Assembly (NCBI GenBank): GCA_029962745.1
Contig: CM057167.1
Coordinates: 24,714,642-24,778,641, forward strand
Direction of reading: 5' to 3'
DNA from: Echinometra lucunter
Lineage: Eukaryota; Echinodermata; Echinoidea; Camarodonta; Echinometridae
Length of the DNA stretch: 64,000 nt
Shown: in pieces, positions 44,996 through 56,463 of the stretch
How the letters are laid out: the number at the start of each line of letters is the position of its first letter
How positions within the stretch are numbered: the stretch's first letter is position 1
Position numbers and translations under genes: made by a program
Notes under the pieces: model-generated
Told to the model about the DNA's origin: nothing
Databases searched by the model: none
What the model saw: the letters and a program-made list of their open reading frames with translations, nothing else

Positions 44996-47680
44996 TGATC
45001 ATTTTGCGGGAATTCTCGTTAACCGAAGTATCTGAAATTCAGCTACCAGCGATAGAAACACACTCAAGAACGGTTAGATGAAATAACGATCCATTAGGAT
45101 CACATTTGAAACCTTGAATGGTTTATCCCATGATACAAGCACATTCAACTTTATTTATCTATTTTTATTTTGTGAATAGGCTCCAAGCAAGTTTTTCCCC
45201 TGATGTTTCTTATCATCATTTACATTTTGGCGGCTCTAATATCAAACAAATGAAAACTCTTGTCTAATTAAATGCATTTATGGTGTATTAATTATGAACA
45301 ATTCTGATATTCAAAATGGTTTTTAAAAAGAAATAAGTGATATTAAAATATTTTGTTTTCATATTCATAAATATTTCTCTTTTTATCACTGCTTGAAAAG
45401 CAAAACATGAATGAATTATGAATCAATGTTATCCTGGAAAATGTAATTATCTAAAAGTAGGTTAGAAGTGATACAAAATATGTTTTATATGATTATAAAA
45501 ATCTATGGTCTCTTCTTTATTCAACGCTGCTTGAAAGCAGATGCATGTAAAGAAGTAAGCATAAAATCTTAACAAATTTTACAGGGTAAAAAACTTTTGT
45601 TCGGTACTTGTTTAGACGATGAAAACCATAGAGTGGCTATGCGCTATTGTGTTGGTGTTTTCTTGTGTTTTTCTTTTAAAATAATCATATCCTAATATAG
45701 CGTGTGACGGTTTTGTAGTCAAGGAAAGTTGTTTCATAAAATCGACCCGACGAAATCGATCTTCTGTTACCGTTCAAAGCATGTCAAAGTAGAAGCAAGC
45801 AATTTTCGAGGAAAAAACAGCTTGCCTGTATCAATTTCCCCTCAGTTTTTCTAGTTGTCACGTCTAGCCGCCAAGTAAAACATGTGAACAACTAATAAAG
45901 ATGTTTCTTTTAAAAAAATCCACTCTGACTTGGCAGGGAGAATTGGCCTTTATTGCACTGCTATTTGACATGCTTGATGGCTTCACTTGTAGGCAAATAT
46001 TTCTTCATCGTTTCGTGTTATTACTACTGCAGCCATGACCTCTTCATTCTTAACATTTTCTTAGCCTTGAAAACTGTCATCTTTGAAGGAAAACACAAAA
46101 CCGTCTGAAATGCGTTTGCCTTGGATGAAGTTTGAAGGTGATAAAAGTAATTGCTCTCGCTTCCTTTTTAACGCATGCACTTAAAATTGAGAGCCTTTTT
46201 TTAAAAAAATAAGTCAAAGTTCTACAGGATGACAATATTTCTTGGCGTTCCCAAAAATAAATAGAATCAAGGCAAGAAGTTACACTTCAACTCTGTCAAA
46301 GATAACTTGCAATTGAGAATATAACTTTTAAAAGTGAGATTTACACTCTAAAAGTACAATTGTAACGTCCAGCAGTGAACATTTAGGAATAAGTGTATTA
46401 TATGAAATATATCATAATTGTATTTTGACATACGAGTATTCCATCATGCTTTCGTGCTAGATGTAACCAAAAACAAGACAGATATTAGTAATAGGCTATG
46501 AAACGCTTGGTTTGATAAGTCAAAATGTTACTTTAACACACTGGAGGCAAAGTGCTACCCGGACTTTTTTTTCTTTCCAAGGTTGTTTGAAAAGAGTGCT
46601 TGTTCGCTTTTCAACGAGCCCTCAGACTGGGGGCCCACTTGAAGAAAAAAAAGAATTATGATAAAGGTTGCGAAGATGTTGACTTGTAAACACCTTCGTG
46701 TTACAAAAGGCAGACCTACATCAATGTCTAATAAAATTTGGGAAGAAGCTCTCCCTTCTGTTTTAAAAGATAACTTATATTATGTGTAATAGATAGCACA
46801 GTTCTTTCGATTGCTCGTAAGATTTCTGAAACTCCTCCTTGCGGAAATTCTAGGATAGGAAATTTTCAGCTTCGAATTTAGTGAACAAGGCTGACATGAT
46901 ATCCCTTTTAATAGATTCATGATTATGCTGTGTGCAGTGACAACTTTGTGAAATCGTCGGCATCAGCTTGAAAATGATTTTATCACAACATAAGGAAAAT
47001 GATGACATTCCTAGAATTGATCGAGAATTTTGTAGATATTCACCTCGTCCACGTTGCTATATGACGTCACTGATCATCATGTTATTTCATACCAGAAAAA
47101 TCGAAATGTTGATGGCACTCCGTTTTTGTTTTGGGGTTTCTTTCTTCTGTTCTTTTTTTTTTTTTTTTTTGAAGGGGCGGGGAAGATCATGTCGATGATA
47201 AAATCTATGTGTGAAGACTACACAACAGTCACTAAGTGTTGGAATCCTGTTGGGAGCAAAATGTATTATGTACTCCCTTTAAATTTACATTTGAGACAGC
47301 ACATTAACAGTCTAGCTCTCCAAATGTCGTTTTAAAGTGACGAAGTGTTTCCATGTATAGCCACTATTTGGAATATTGGCGAATCTCATTTGAAACTGCA
47401 TCCTGTTTTCCATTACCATGCAGGAAACGTACATGTATGTTGCTGAATATAAAGTGGATGGTTCAGATTCATGAGGTCTGAATGGACGTATCTTATATTG
47501 TATGATTTTTGTATGTTTCTGTATGGGTCCAAGGATAAACCAATACAGTTCCTGGACAGGATGTATATCAATAAAAAATCCGAGAGACTGGAACAGAATG
47601 AAATTTGATGTCTTCCAATTTGGATTAACTTGAGGAACGTTGGCTTTCATGCAGAATATGTTTTCGAATGTAGGTTGTTT
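44996..47680. other. No recognised gene
   Basis: Long AT-rich stretch. A T18 run lies at about 47153-47170. The frames 46968-47198, 47054-47335 and 47312-47650 have no recognisable domains. No repeat termini identified. Confidence 0.35.
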
Positions 47681-49160
47681 TTAACCTGAAATGTACCTTC
47701 TCTGTTAGCAAACTCGTGTTTACTAGAGATTCGACAAATAGTCGATTGGGGAGTTAAAGTGGACCAGTACATTATGTGCAAAATAACATTCGGAGGCTTG
47801 ATGTGTAAATGGGGCAGGGATGATTTGACACGGTGACGTAACGAATGTTTTGAACTTGTTTGTCACATAGGAACGTCTGTTTTATAATCACGTCCCTGTC
47901 ACACCGGCGAGAAGATACCAGACCGATACCGAACTGGTATCAGACGGAACAATAATTACGTTTCTTCGAATGGCCTGTAGCCGTTGGAGGCCCGGAATCT
48001 TGTAACCTGAATCTACGTTACAATTACAAATTACTTATTTTCTGAATGTAGGAGATGTTTAGATGTTTATTAATACTGATAGCTTTTGATACACAGTTGG
48101 TACAAATATTTTTAAGCATTCATCCTCTTGTCTGTATTTTGTTGCAAAATTTCGGTATCTTTCATTCCTCAGTCAAGTAATCTTGTACGGTATTTATGCG
48201 TATACCGAATAGGTAGCCCCTGGTAAATAAGACAAATAAAATAGGATGGGAAAAAAGATAACAGATGGAAATGGGTTGCACTGGGGTGTAATTAGCCAAA
48301 ATATATAAATGGAAAATCCATGTTGAAATATGGGTCGGGTGGTTGTAAACGATGATGTCATGGCTTCATAAAAGTTGTTTGTCCTAGAGTGTTATCTGTT
48401 TTCAGACTGAAAGGCGGGAGGGGGGGGGTGTGGGGGTGGGTGTGTGCGTTTTTTAAAAACCAAACAATGTATCTTCAAAGTCATATTTTGCTCGACATCC
48501 AACAACATACTTAGGGAATTGAGCAGTTAAACTGGAGCAATCAGTCTTTGAAAAGATGAAATCATATTGATATAGTCTTGGATTCAAATGGGTGGGTAGT
48601 TGTCCGCATTGACGTAGTGAATTTTTAAGACCTGTCTTTAAGTAACAGCGTATCATCGGCTCCTGTTATACTGCAGTGACCATGCAGTATACTGAGAAGA
48701 AACCTAACAAAATATTACATGTATTATATTACCCGAATGGGTAAGAATCATATCGGGACAGACGACGGAGTCAGTGATGGTTATAGTCTCTCAGTGTGAC
48801 GGGCGCATAATCTTCTAGAAAGATATAAACTTTCATGCCTAAATGGAGGGATGCTTGTAAACGATGACGTTATAGATATTTTAAATTTGTTTGTCACGGT
48901 GTAGCGTCTGCTTTCCAATCATGTTATTTTGGAAGCAAACAGTGTATCTTCTCCGTCAGCTAACTTACATGTATATTGTATTCGACATCCAAGAAGCTTC
49001 TTTGTAAATTACGTAGCTTAAGTGATACGATAGCATCTCAATAGGTTGAAACATTCATGTTTCACTAGGGTGGGGGTGGTTGTACAAGATGACGTAATGA
49101 AGGTTTTGTAACTTGTTTGTCACGTGGTATCATCTGTTCGTGTTATTCTCTGTACAAGCT
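47681..49160. repeat. Diverged tandem array, unit about 255 bp
   Basis: A shared segment of about 75 bp recurs with TGACGT-like cores at 47834, 48353, 48610, 48865 and 49089. Its consensus is roughly GGTTGTAAACGATGACGTAA, then TTTTGAACTTGTTTGTCACG, then a CGTCTGTTTT stretch. Spacings are 519 (two units), 257, 255 and 224 bp. Other parts also recur, for example CAAACAATGTATCTTC (about 48463) and CAAACAGTGTATCTTC (48938), each followed by CGACATCCAA. No unit is open in a fixed frame. It is an old satellite-like array or a multi-unit regulatory block. Confidence 0.8.
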
Positions 49161-49483
49161 CTGTTTCCGAAGCGGACTTGCCCCTTCCGTCCTGTCTCGC
49201 GCCATTGAAGATTCCGGTGGCGCTCTTGTGCTTGTAATGGCGTCGCTTGTATGCAAGATCACGTTTCGGATGTCGCACCGTTATTGAACTTCACAGGGAG
49301 CACACTTGTCTCTGGTTGATTGATACGTATATCAATCTAGCCTTGTTGGCCGGGAGTATTGCCCGAAGCAGTCAGTAGGAAAAATCGACACAAGATAGAT
49401 TAGATATGGATTAGTCGAACCAGAGCCATGAAGAAGAAATGAAGAAAAAAAATAATTCTGACGGTCTGTCAATATCATTGTTT
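49161..49483. other. No recognised feature
   Basis: A somewhat GC-richer stretch (49165-49260) follows the array. No open frame or repeat recognised. Confidence 0.4.
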
Positions 49484-49556
49484 TTCTTTCTTTCTTTCGT
49501 CATTCATTCATTCTTTCATTCATTTAATCTTTTATTTATTCATTCATTCATCATTG
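49484..49556. repeat. (TTTC)n/(ATTC)n tetranucleotide repeat
   Basis: TTTCTTTCTTTC changes to CATTCATTCATTC with interruptions. Confidence 0.9.
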
Positions 49557-50008
49557 GAGATGTAAATAAACAAATCATGCAAATTAAATGGTGAATTCAC
49601 CCTGCAAACCTTCATACATGTCATGTGGGATGTCTGGATGAAGTAATAAGTTATTTGTAGTAAGCTTAATCTTGTTTGTTTTGTGTGATTATTTCCAGTA
49701 GCGTACACATTTCTTCCATGAAAAATAAACATTGCCAAGAAAATAGGAATATGTGACTCCTGCATCATTGAAATTCAAACTTTTCTGAGTAACCTCGAAA
49801 AATCGATAGGATTCTCTTCTCGTGATCACACATGTAACACAAAAGAGGGTGCAGATAGAAAGAAATATTCGCAACTACTAAGTTTGGGGAAATCATGAAT
49901 TTCGCTTTGGGTGTTATTAATTTTGTTTAGTTTGTTTATTTTATTTATTTTATTTTTCATTTGTTTTCTTATATTGTTTTTGTTTTATGGCTGTTTCTTC
50001 GCTTCTTT
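49557..50008. other. No recognised feature
   Basis: AT-rich, with TTTATTTTATTT repeats at about 49925-49965. Confidence 0.4.
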
Positions 50009-50473
50009 ATGGTGGCCCTGAAGTACGCTCGACAACAGGTCATGTGCGACGTGAATTTCGCATCCCAGGTCCTGAACTTCGCATCCGACGTCATGAAATT
50101 CATGACCCGTGGCGCAAACTTTGCATCCCAAGTCGTGAAATTCACGACCAGCAGTGCGAAATTCAGGACTGGGATGCAAAGTTCGCGCCACGGGTCCTGA
50201 ATTTCGCACGGCGGGTCGTGAATTTCACGACTTGGGATGCAAAGTTCAGGACCTGGGGCCTGTTGCATAAAACTTTTGCCAGACTTTTTTTCTGGCAAAA
50301 AAAAAGTCTGGCAAATTTTTATGTACTGGAAAACTATGGCAATATTTTTTTTGCCGTAGTTTCCTCAAATTTTGCCATAAAAAACTCCGGCAAAAGTTTT
50401 ATGCAACGGGCCCCTGGGGTGCGAAATTCACGTCGCAAATGACCTGTTGTCCAGCGTACTTCAGGTCCACCAT
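50009..50473. mobile_element. Foldback element with subterminal palindromic units, carrying a nested MITE
   Basis: The left arm ATGGTGGCCCTGAAGTACGC (50009) and right arm GCGTACTTCAGGTCCACCAT (to 50473) pair, continuing through ACAACAGGTCATGTGCGACG and GTGAATTTCGCA for about 60 bp. Inside, short sense and antisense copies of GTGAATTTCGCATCCCAGGTC alternate (GAACTTCGCATCC, GTGAAATTCACGAC, GTGCGAAATTCAGG, AATTTCACGACTTGGGATGC). A second MITE (50255-50414) has inserted near the right arm. Open frames on both strands here (up to 151 codons) arise from the repeat structure. Confidence 0.87.
50255..50414. mobile_element. MITE, GGGGCCTGTTGCATAAAACT termini, nested
   Basis: The left GGGGCCTGTTGCATAAAACT and right AGTTTTATGCAACGGGCCCC are inverted repeats with one mismatch, continuing through TTTGCC/GGCAAA. 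The interior repeats TCTGGCAAA and TTTGCCATAAAA in both orientations. At 160 bp it is non-coding, and it lies inside the 50009-50473 element, so it is younger. Confidence 0.9.
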
Positions 50474-52073
50474 ACTTCTTTGCTTATTATCACCATCACC
50501 TCACTAGTTATGCATTTCAAAAGAAATTGTCTAGCGGAAAGGAATAGCGGAGTAGAACTGTTCACAAGTCCTAGAAACATGCCTTTATTGCAATGGTCAC
50601 TCAAAACGATTCACAGGTGGCTATGCACCTGCTTTTCATAGCACCAAATCATGTATGCAACGACTTTCTTACAACTGAAATTTAGGAAATCACAGCAGCA
50701 CGAGTGCAATTATTCATCTGTGGAAAAACATTTCAAAGAAGCGTCCATGTACTTTTTCGTTTGTAAGTCAAATGAGAACCATTATGCAGACTTCTTCTGG
50801 TTTGTTTGGACTTGCAAAACGGGGGGAAATCACGAAATCCTTTTATTTGAAGCAGTTCAATTTTACGCAGAGACATGGTAACACAAATACACAAACAGTT
50901 TGTAAGTTACGTTTCCCGGTAAGTGAGGTAAGATAGTATATATTTTAGCGAAGGTTTTGCTCCTTTGAAGGGTTTAGTTTTGTTTTTGTTAGGTTTGTTG
51001 TTTGTTTTTGCCCGAAGAAGTATTTGTCTTTGAATTTCAATGTATGAACGGCTAATGGAGCGGCACTCCTAAACTGAATATTGGAATGTTCAATTTTGAG
51101 TTGCACTGAAATACGTGCGAATTCGCAAAAGACGAAGCAGCACTAGGAGCGTGTAAAAATCCAGATTAGAAAGTGTCAACATGTGCACTGCCTGTATTTA
51201 TAACATCAGGATGAAGTGATGTAAAACCTACATTTGAAAAAAGCAAATAGAAATTTATCAGATTTTATATACAAAACTTGTACAGAGTAGCTCGGCGCTA
51301 AAAGGAAAACTACGGTAAAAAGTGATGCAAGGCTGTTTTAGTAGTGGACTTTCTGTATGAGGAGGGGGAGGGCGTGGTGGTAGTAAATCAGCATTATGAC
51401 TGCATGCGTTTTGGCGTAGTAGACAGGATATGGAGCTTGCTGATGTAGTAAAGTTGCACTTTTTCTTGATGTAAATGAAAAGCAAATATAAAAGGGGTAT
51501 ATAAATATGATGTGTTATAATCTTGACGAATGGTTATCAGTAAAGTTATTGTAAGAAATGCTGTTTGCTGGCTAATTATTTTATAACTGATACGACAGGA
51601 CAATAAATGCTACGTGCCATTGGTAAAGCCATTGACATAAATAATGTATTTATATCTCCTTTGAAGGGAAAGAAAATTCATGACTCATTACAAACAGTCT
51701 TAATAGGAGAATGTGTCTCTTTAATCATGGTAACTTTCCAGAAGATTTAATCTCAGTGTTTTACGAAATATTAGTGTCTTCTAATTCATCAATTCAATGG
51801 AACACTCGGATCCCATTTAATTGTTAACGCTATCCACTTTTCTGTTGGATTGATACTGATGATTTTTGCTTGATATAAACCACACTATATTAATATTGGA
51901 TAGTGGTTGTCGAGTAATTGGTTATAACCACTTTGCTAGGAAATAACTGGAATGTATAATAGCAAAGGTGTCTTTCTATCGGTAATGTTTGGACTTTGGA
52001 GTATTAATATCTTGAAGATTGTTATTCATTGTGACACGCTTGGTGTGAAACAAATATTTGTTGCATGCCACAC
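50474..52073. other. No recognised gene
   Basis: Frames 50447-50641, 50651-50881 and others show no recognisable domain or splice context. Confidence 0.35.
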
Positions 52074-52170
52074 ATTGGCGTGAATCCCGGGGGGGGGGGG
52101 GATTGGGGGATATATCCCCCCACTTTTTCGAGTGGGGGATGGTGTGTACAAACACCCCCCCCCCCTCAAT
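52074..52170. mobile_element. Possible hAT-type terminus fragment
   Basis: CATTGGCGTGAATCCC followed by G12 (52090-52101) resembles hAT left ends of the 12399 type. A C-rich tract (about 52156-52165) follows. No right terminus or target duplication found. Confidence 0.35.
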
Positions 52171-52340
52171 TTAGGGAGAAAATGATATTGTAATTAATCA
52201 GTTGGTGAATTTTTAATTAAAATGTCATAAATGATGGTCATTTCGTGGAATTTTTATTTGAAATGCTCTTCAAAACCATAAACGTGGTTATTTTTCGCTC
52301 GCTTGCTTCGCTCGGTCGCACAATGATAATATTATATGTG
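52171..52340. other. No recognised feature
   Basis: Includes CTCGCTTGCTTCGCTCGGTCGC (about 52297-52318), a small imperfect repeat. Confidence 0.35.
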
Positions 52341-52353
52341 TGGGGGGGGGGGG
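52341..52353. repeat. G homopolymer
   Basis: Run of about 13 G after TATGTGTG. Confidence 0.85.
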
Positions 52354-52465
52354 GTCTGCGCGGGTGAATGAGGGTGTGTGTGTGTATACTTAAGTATGAG
52401 TTCACGGGAAAAGAAAAAAGGATTTACGCCGGCGATGTCGCAGCTCATGTTTTCCATATCGGAAA

Positions 52466-52534
52466 TAGAAAGAGAGAAGAGACTTGAGGAGGGAGAGAGG
52501 AGGAGGAGAGAGAGAGAGTGAGAGGGAGGGGAGA

Positions 52535-52569
<35 letters not shown>

Positions 52570-52990
52570 GAAGGGGAATGGAGAGAGCTAAAAAGAAGAA
52601 TAAAGGATTGACTGGGAAGGTAGAGACAGGATGATGGATTGAGAGGAGACATAGGAGAGAGGATTGAAGAGAGAGAGGAAGAGGGAAGGGATGTGATAAA
52701 CGAAAAAGGGAGATAAAGAGCAGGTGAAGAGCGAAAGGAGAAGGGAGAGGGGGGAAGCTAATCAGAAAGAGGAAGAGAGTACTGACTATGAAGAGAGAGG
52801 AGGTGAATATTCAGGCATGGGAAGAGGAAGGGGGTAGATAGTGATTGTATACGTCTGTTAAAGAGAAAACGAAGAAAAAGAGGAATACGTAGATGGAGAA
52901 GAATTCGAACTGTTGAAAGTGAGGGGAATATAGGGAGTCTTTCCACATTGTATGGGTGGCGCGAGAGGAAAGAAGAGTCAAGAGGAAAAG
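52466..52990. repeat. GA-rich low-complexity region
   Basis: GAGAG tracts, cleanest at 52535-52565. Minus-strand frames (52332-52652, 52758-52946, 52811-53002) are Leu/Ser-rich artefacts. Confidence 0.85.
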
Positions 52991-53583
52991 ACAGTAGCGC
53001 AACCCAAGAATACTATACAGACCATGTAGACTGAAAAGACTGAAATAATCTTGGCACAGCTAAAACAAAAACTATACTTTTACTAATGAGCAGTGAGAAA
53101 CGCGAAGGGCATTTCATTACATCATTTTCGAGAAATAATTTTGTTCTTGACCAAAGTCTAGCACAAGGAAAGTAAATCAGAGGCATATCAAAACCATCCT
53201 TAGAAAAACAAATTCGTTATACATCAATCACATCTAATTCAACTGCATATATTCCAAATCTAATTACACTATTATGAAGCTGTCGCCTATGTTCCTCTCC
53301 TTGCTAAAGCCATATCAACAACCAAACCACAAAATTGTACAATTCATTTCTGTATAAAGGGACGAAGTTCAAGGAATAATTTTCCCTATTTCTACATATT
53401 GTCCATAAAGAGTACATATTGGTATCTACAGAAGGGCCAATATAAACAATAAAACTTTGATGTCTCAAAACGAAGTTTGATGAATTTGCTGTTGAGGTAC
53501 AACAAAAGAAGAAAATTCGTTTCCCAATGACGCAGGCATTTACATCAGGCTTTCGTCAAATCCATGAAACTCTTAGGAGGGTA
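52991..53583. other. No recognised feature
   Basis: Nothing supported. Confidence 0.4.
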
Positions 53584-53725
53584 GGGGCCTGTTTCTCCAA
53601 CTTGGCCATGTTGGCATAAGTGTAAGTTTTTGGACAACCCGGCCATAGAGACACGTGCTGTGGAACGACAATGCGTTTCAATGAGAATGTTCTCAAACTT
53701 GGACTAACTTCGAGGAACAGACCCC
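53584..53725. mobile_element. MITE-like element, GGGGCCTGTTTCTC termini
   Basis: The left GGGGCCTGTTTCTCCAACTT pairs imperfectly with right AAGTTCGAGG-type sequence; the reverse complement of the right end begins GGGGTCTGTTCCTCGAAGTT, about 18 of 24 positions matching. Length is 142 bp, with repeated AACTTGG / CAAACTTGG inside. An older member of the GGGGCC-terminus group. Confidence 0.65.
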
Positions 53726-54924
53726 ATGGTACTAAGCAATTATCCTGAAAATAAATATACGTTTATGTCTTCTCTTGATGTTGTTGGCCCTTCCTAATCC
53801 CCTGCCAAGTTCAAAGTTCTTCTAAATTTTCGCCAAAAGTCCACTTTCTCTATTTCCCTATAAAAATAGATAAACAGAGAATAAATAAGATGTATGTGTG
53901 GGGGGGGGGGGGGGAGATGTATGACATGCTATAATGGATTTTTTTTTTCTCATGATTCCTATATCGCATGTAAAATATTCATAGAGCTGTTGGTTTCTGT
54001 ATACAAATATTAAGTATACATACATATTTATGCGACCATAGCTGCAATATGTTGATTTTATCCCCGGTCGTTGTTTAGTTAGGTCATGTAGGTGTTTCAG
54101 ATTCAACTCCGTATCTTTTTTTCTGTAATCTGAGGTAGGATAGATATTTCTAGTTTAAGGAAAAAAGAGTAGTTAAAAAGGGGCTATCATTGCACACCCT
54201 GCTGCAGTACGATACTGTACATTGAAGGTGTGTAATTACAGCGTCGCCGGGAGCGTCAAATAGAAATATCTTACCACAAATCTGAAGACAAATCTACCCG
54301 ATATCCAGAGGATACGGAGTCTAATCATTTCCCATTCAAAGCAAAAAAGTAAATTTTATGTGAAAGGAATTTTGCGATGAAATAATGTTATACGTCACAT
54401 TTATGAAAAAAAATGTCTGAAATCTCTCTTCAAATTTGTGGCGGGATGTCCTCATTCTCCAGTGCGAAAATGTAATACTGTGAATTTGATAACGCCCGAG
54501 AATAAATAACATCATCAAGTTTGATCCTCTTTACTTTTCAGTTCTTGAAAAATATTCCATTGAATCAAGAATGATGTGATCTAAAATAAGATTTATACGG
54601 CAGTATATTAACTACTTTGAGTGTGCGTAACATATCTCGAAAAACACTTGTGATAAATGGTTTCCCTGAGGAAAACAGTATCTCGAAAAAGTGTGTAGTG
54701 ACCCACATTTTGTCCATGTCAACTGAACTTTCTTGTCCATTTGGTCATCATGGTCAAGCATCAATTTGGCTTGAGCACTCAATAAACGAAGAGTGCGTAA
54801 ATGGACAGACGTACGTGTCTTGAAAAGAAGATAAACATCTTATGAAATTTACCCTTCATTGCGTCTATTCATCATCCATTGCATGAATCTTTGAGAGATA
54901 TTTGGAACGTTGGTAAGATAGCTA
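53726..54924. other. No recognised gene; G15 tract
   Basis: G15 at 53900-53914. The frame 54617-54823 has no recognisable motif. Confidence 0.4.
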
Positions 54925-54990
54925 GGGAGGGAGGGAGGGAGAGAGAGAGAAAGAGAGAGACAGAGAAAGACAAACAGACAGACAGAAGAG
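54925..54990. repeat. GA/GACA-rich tract
   Basis: GGGAGGGAGGGAGAGAG passing into ACAGACAGACAG. Confidence 0.85.
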
Positions 54991-55063
54991 AGACAAAACA
55001 TAAAGGAGTGGAAGTATGCAGATTTTGCCCGTATATGACAGTGTGTGAAGAAGGCAGAAAACA

Positions 55064-55211
55064 AAGAGACATGCAGTGAAATATTGAGATATTTTAAGAA
55101 ATCTATGAATAATTACTTCAAGAAATTTATACCAGATCTATTCTGAAAGGTTTTTAAAGTAATTATTTCAAGATTTCTTAAAATATCTCAATATTTGACT
55201 GCATGTCTCTT
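55064..55211. repeat. 148-bp near-perfect palindrome
   Basis: The left arm AAGAGACATGCAGTGAAATA TTGAGATATTTTAAGAAATC (55064-55103) is matched by GATTTCTTAAAATATCTCAA TATTTGACTGCATGTCTCTT (55172-55211) with a single mismatch in 40 bp. Pairing goes on through TAATTACTT/AAGTAATTA with a one-base bulge. The spacer is about 25 bases around CCAGATCTATTCTG. The outer boundary falls in GAGAC next to the GA tract. No second copy is seen in the window. Confidence 0.9.
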
Positions 55212-56075
55212 CGTGCCCTTTAGCCGGTCAAGTGCGCTTGTTCCCTTCTGCCGGGCAACCGACGAAAATTAGCTTGAATTAGATTAAATAGACGAATGAA
55301 GTGGCAAATGAAGAAAAAGAAGATATCTTACGTAATTAGTAATAGAGGTGATCATGATTGAGCAAACCGCTATCCAAGTTTAGCACAAACTATAAATCTT
55401 CATGGCTTATTGTTCTATGCACGATGTGTAATTTAACCCAGTAGGTTTAAAAGTTTGTATGTGCATAGATTTATACGAGCCAGGGAGGAATTGCTAAAAT
55501 ATCCTTTACAATTGTATGTTTGAAAGATGTTATTCTTACATGTATCGCTTTCACTTTAAATCTCTATCATTTTAAATCAGTATTATACATTCCTCATACA
55601 GAGACGGTGTGGACGGGGTTAAGGTATGAGTAACTGATATCATCCTTACAGTCAGATTCTTCATCCAATAAAGCTAAAGTTTCAGAGTCTTAAGACCTGA
55701 TCTGCCAGAAGACATTCTAGTTATTAGGGTGCGTTCCCACACGCACTACTTCTGTAGAACTTGAACTAAGTGTCCGCGCTAAAGATAAGGTTGACTATGG
55801 GATTTGCGATTACTGGTGAAAGAAACTGCCCGGAATCAAGTTTGGGAAAGTTCCAACATGTACCACAGAGGAAATGGTGCCTACATTGATATTTTCGAAC
55901 CACTGAAGATGACAAGGTATTGACTTAATCTTTTTTGAAAATCAGGTGAACAATGTCCAGAACTGGATCCATGGGACTATACATTTAGAAACACCATGAA
56001 GTTTGGTCCAAGGACTTTGGCTATTTCCCGTATTAATTATGTCGTAATTATGGCGTAAGAAGAGTAATCCTTTTA
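55212..56075. other. No recognised feature
   Basis: AT-rich, nothing supported. Confidence 0.4.
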
Positions 56076-56463
56076 TTAAAGCCATTGCGTAACTTTTAAA
56101 AATCTGTGCTGCATGGCCCTACATGCTATCAGTGTATGAAATATTGTGTAAATTAGAAGCCCTGAAAAATGCACTTCAAAAGCACCTTCATGTGCTTCGC
56201 AAAAAGTGAAAATATACAAGTGACCGGAAATGCCAGACCTTTTTCACGTCATAGAGTGTAGTGTTAGACAAAAGCATACCTAAGTTGGTTTTACAAATGG
56301 CAGAATTCAGTGACAGATATGTGAATGATATCATCGTATATTTTCATTGCCTTTATATTCCTGATTGTAAATCCTTCTGAACATCTTTAAACAACACAGA
56401 CGTCAAAATTCAGCTTGACAGTTTATTAACTCAAGCCTCTACAAAGTTACGGAGTCCCTTTAA
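56076..56463. mobile_element. TTAA-flanked MITE, copy 2 of the 12908 family
   Basis: The left TTAAAGCCATTGCGTAACTT and right AAGTTACGGAGTCCCTTTAA (reverse complement TTAAAGGGACTCCGTAACTT) are imperfect inverted repeats with intact TTAA at both edges. It aligns along its length with 12908-13327. The copy is 388 bp against 420 bp, the difference lying mainly in the right half. Confidence 0.9.

Noticed and set aside
49987..50442. 151-codon forward frame and matching minus-strand frames
   Set aside because: They fall wholly inside a foldback element with a nested MITE. Frames are open on both strands because of inverted units.
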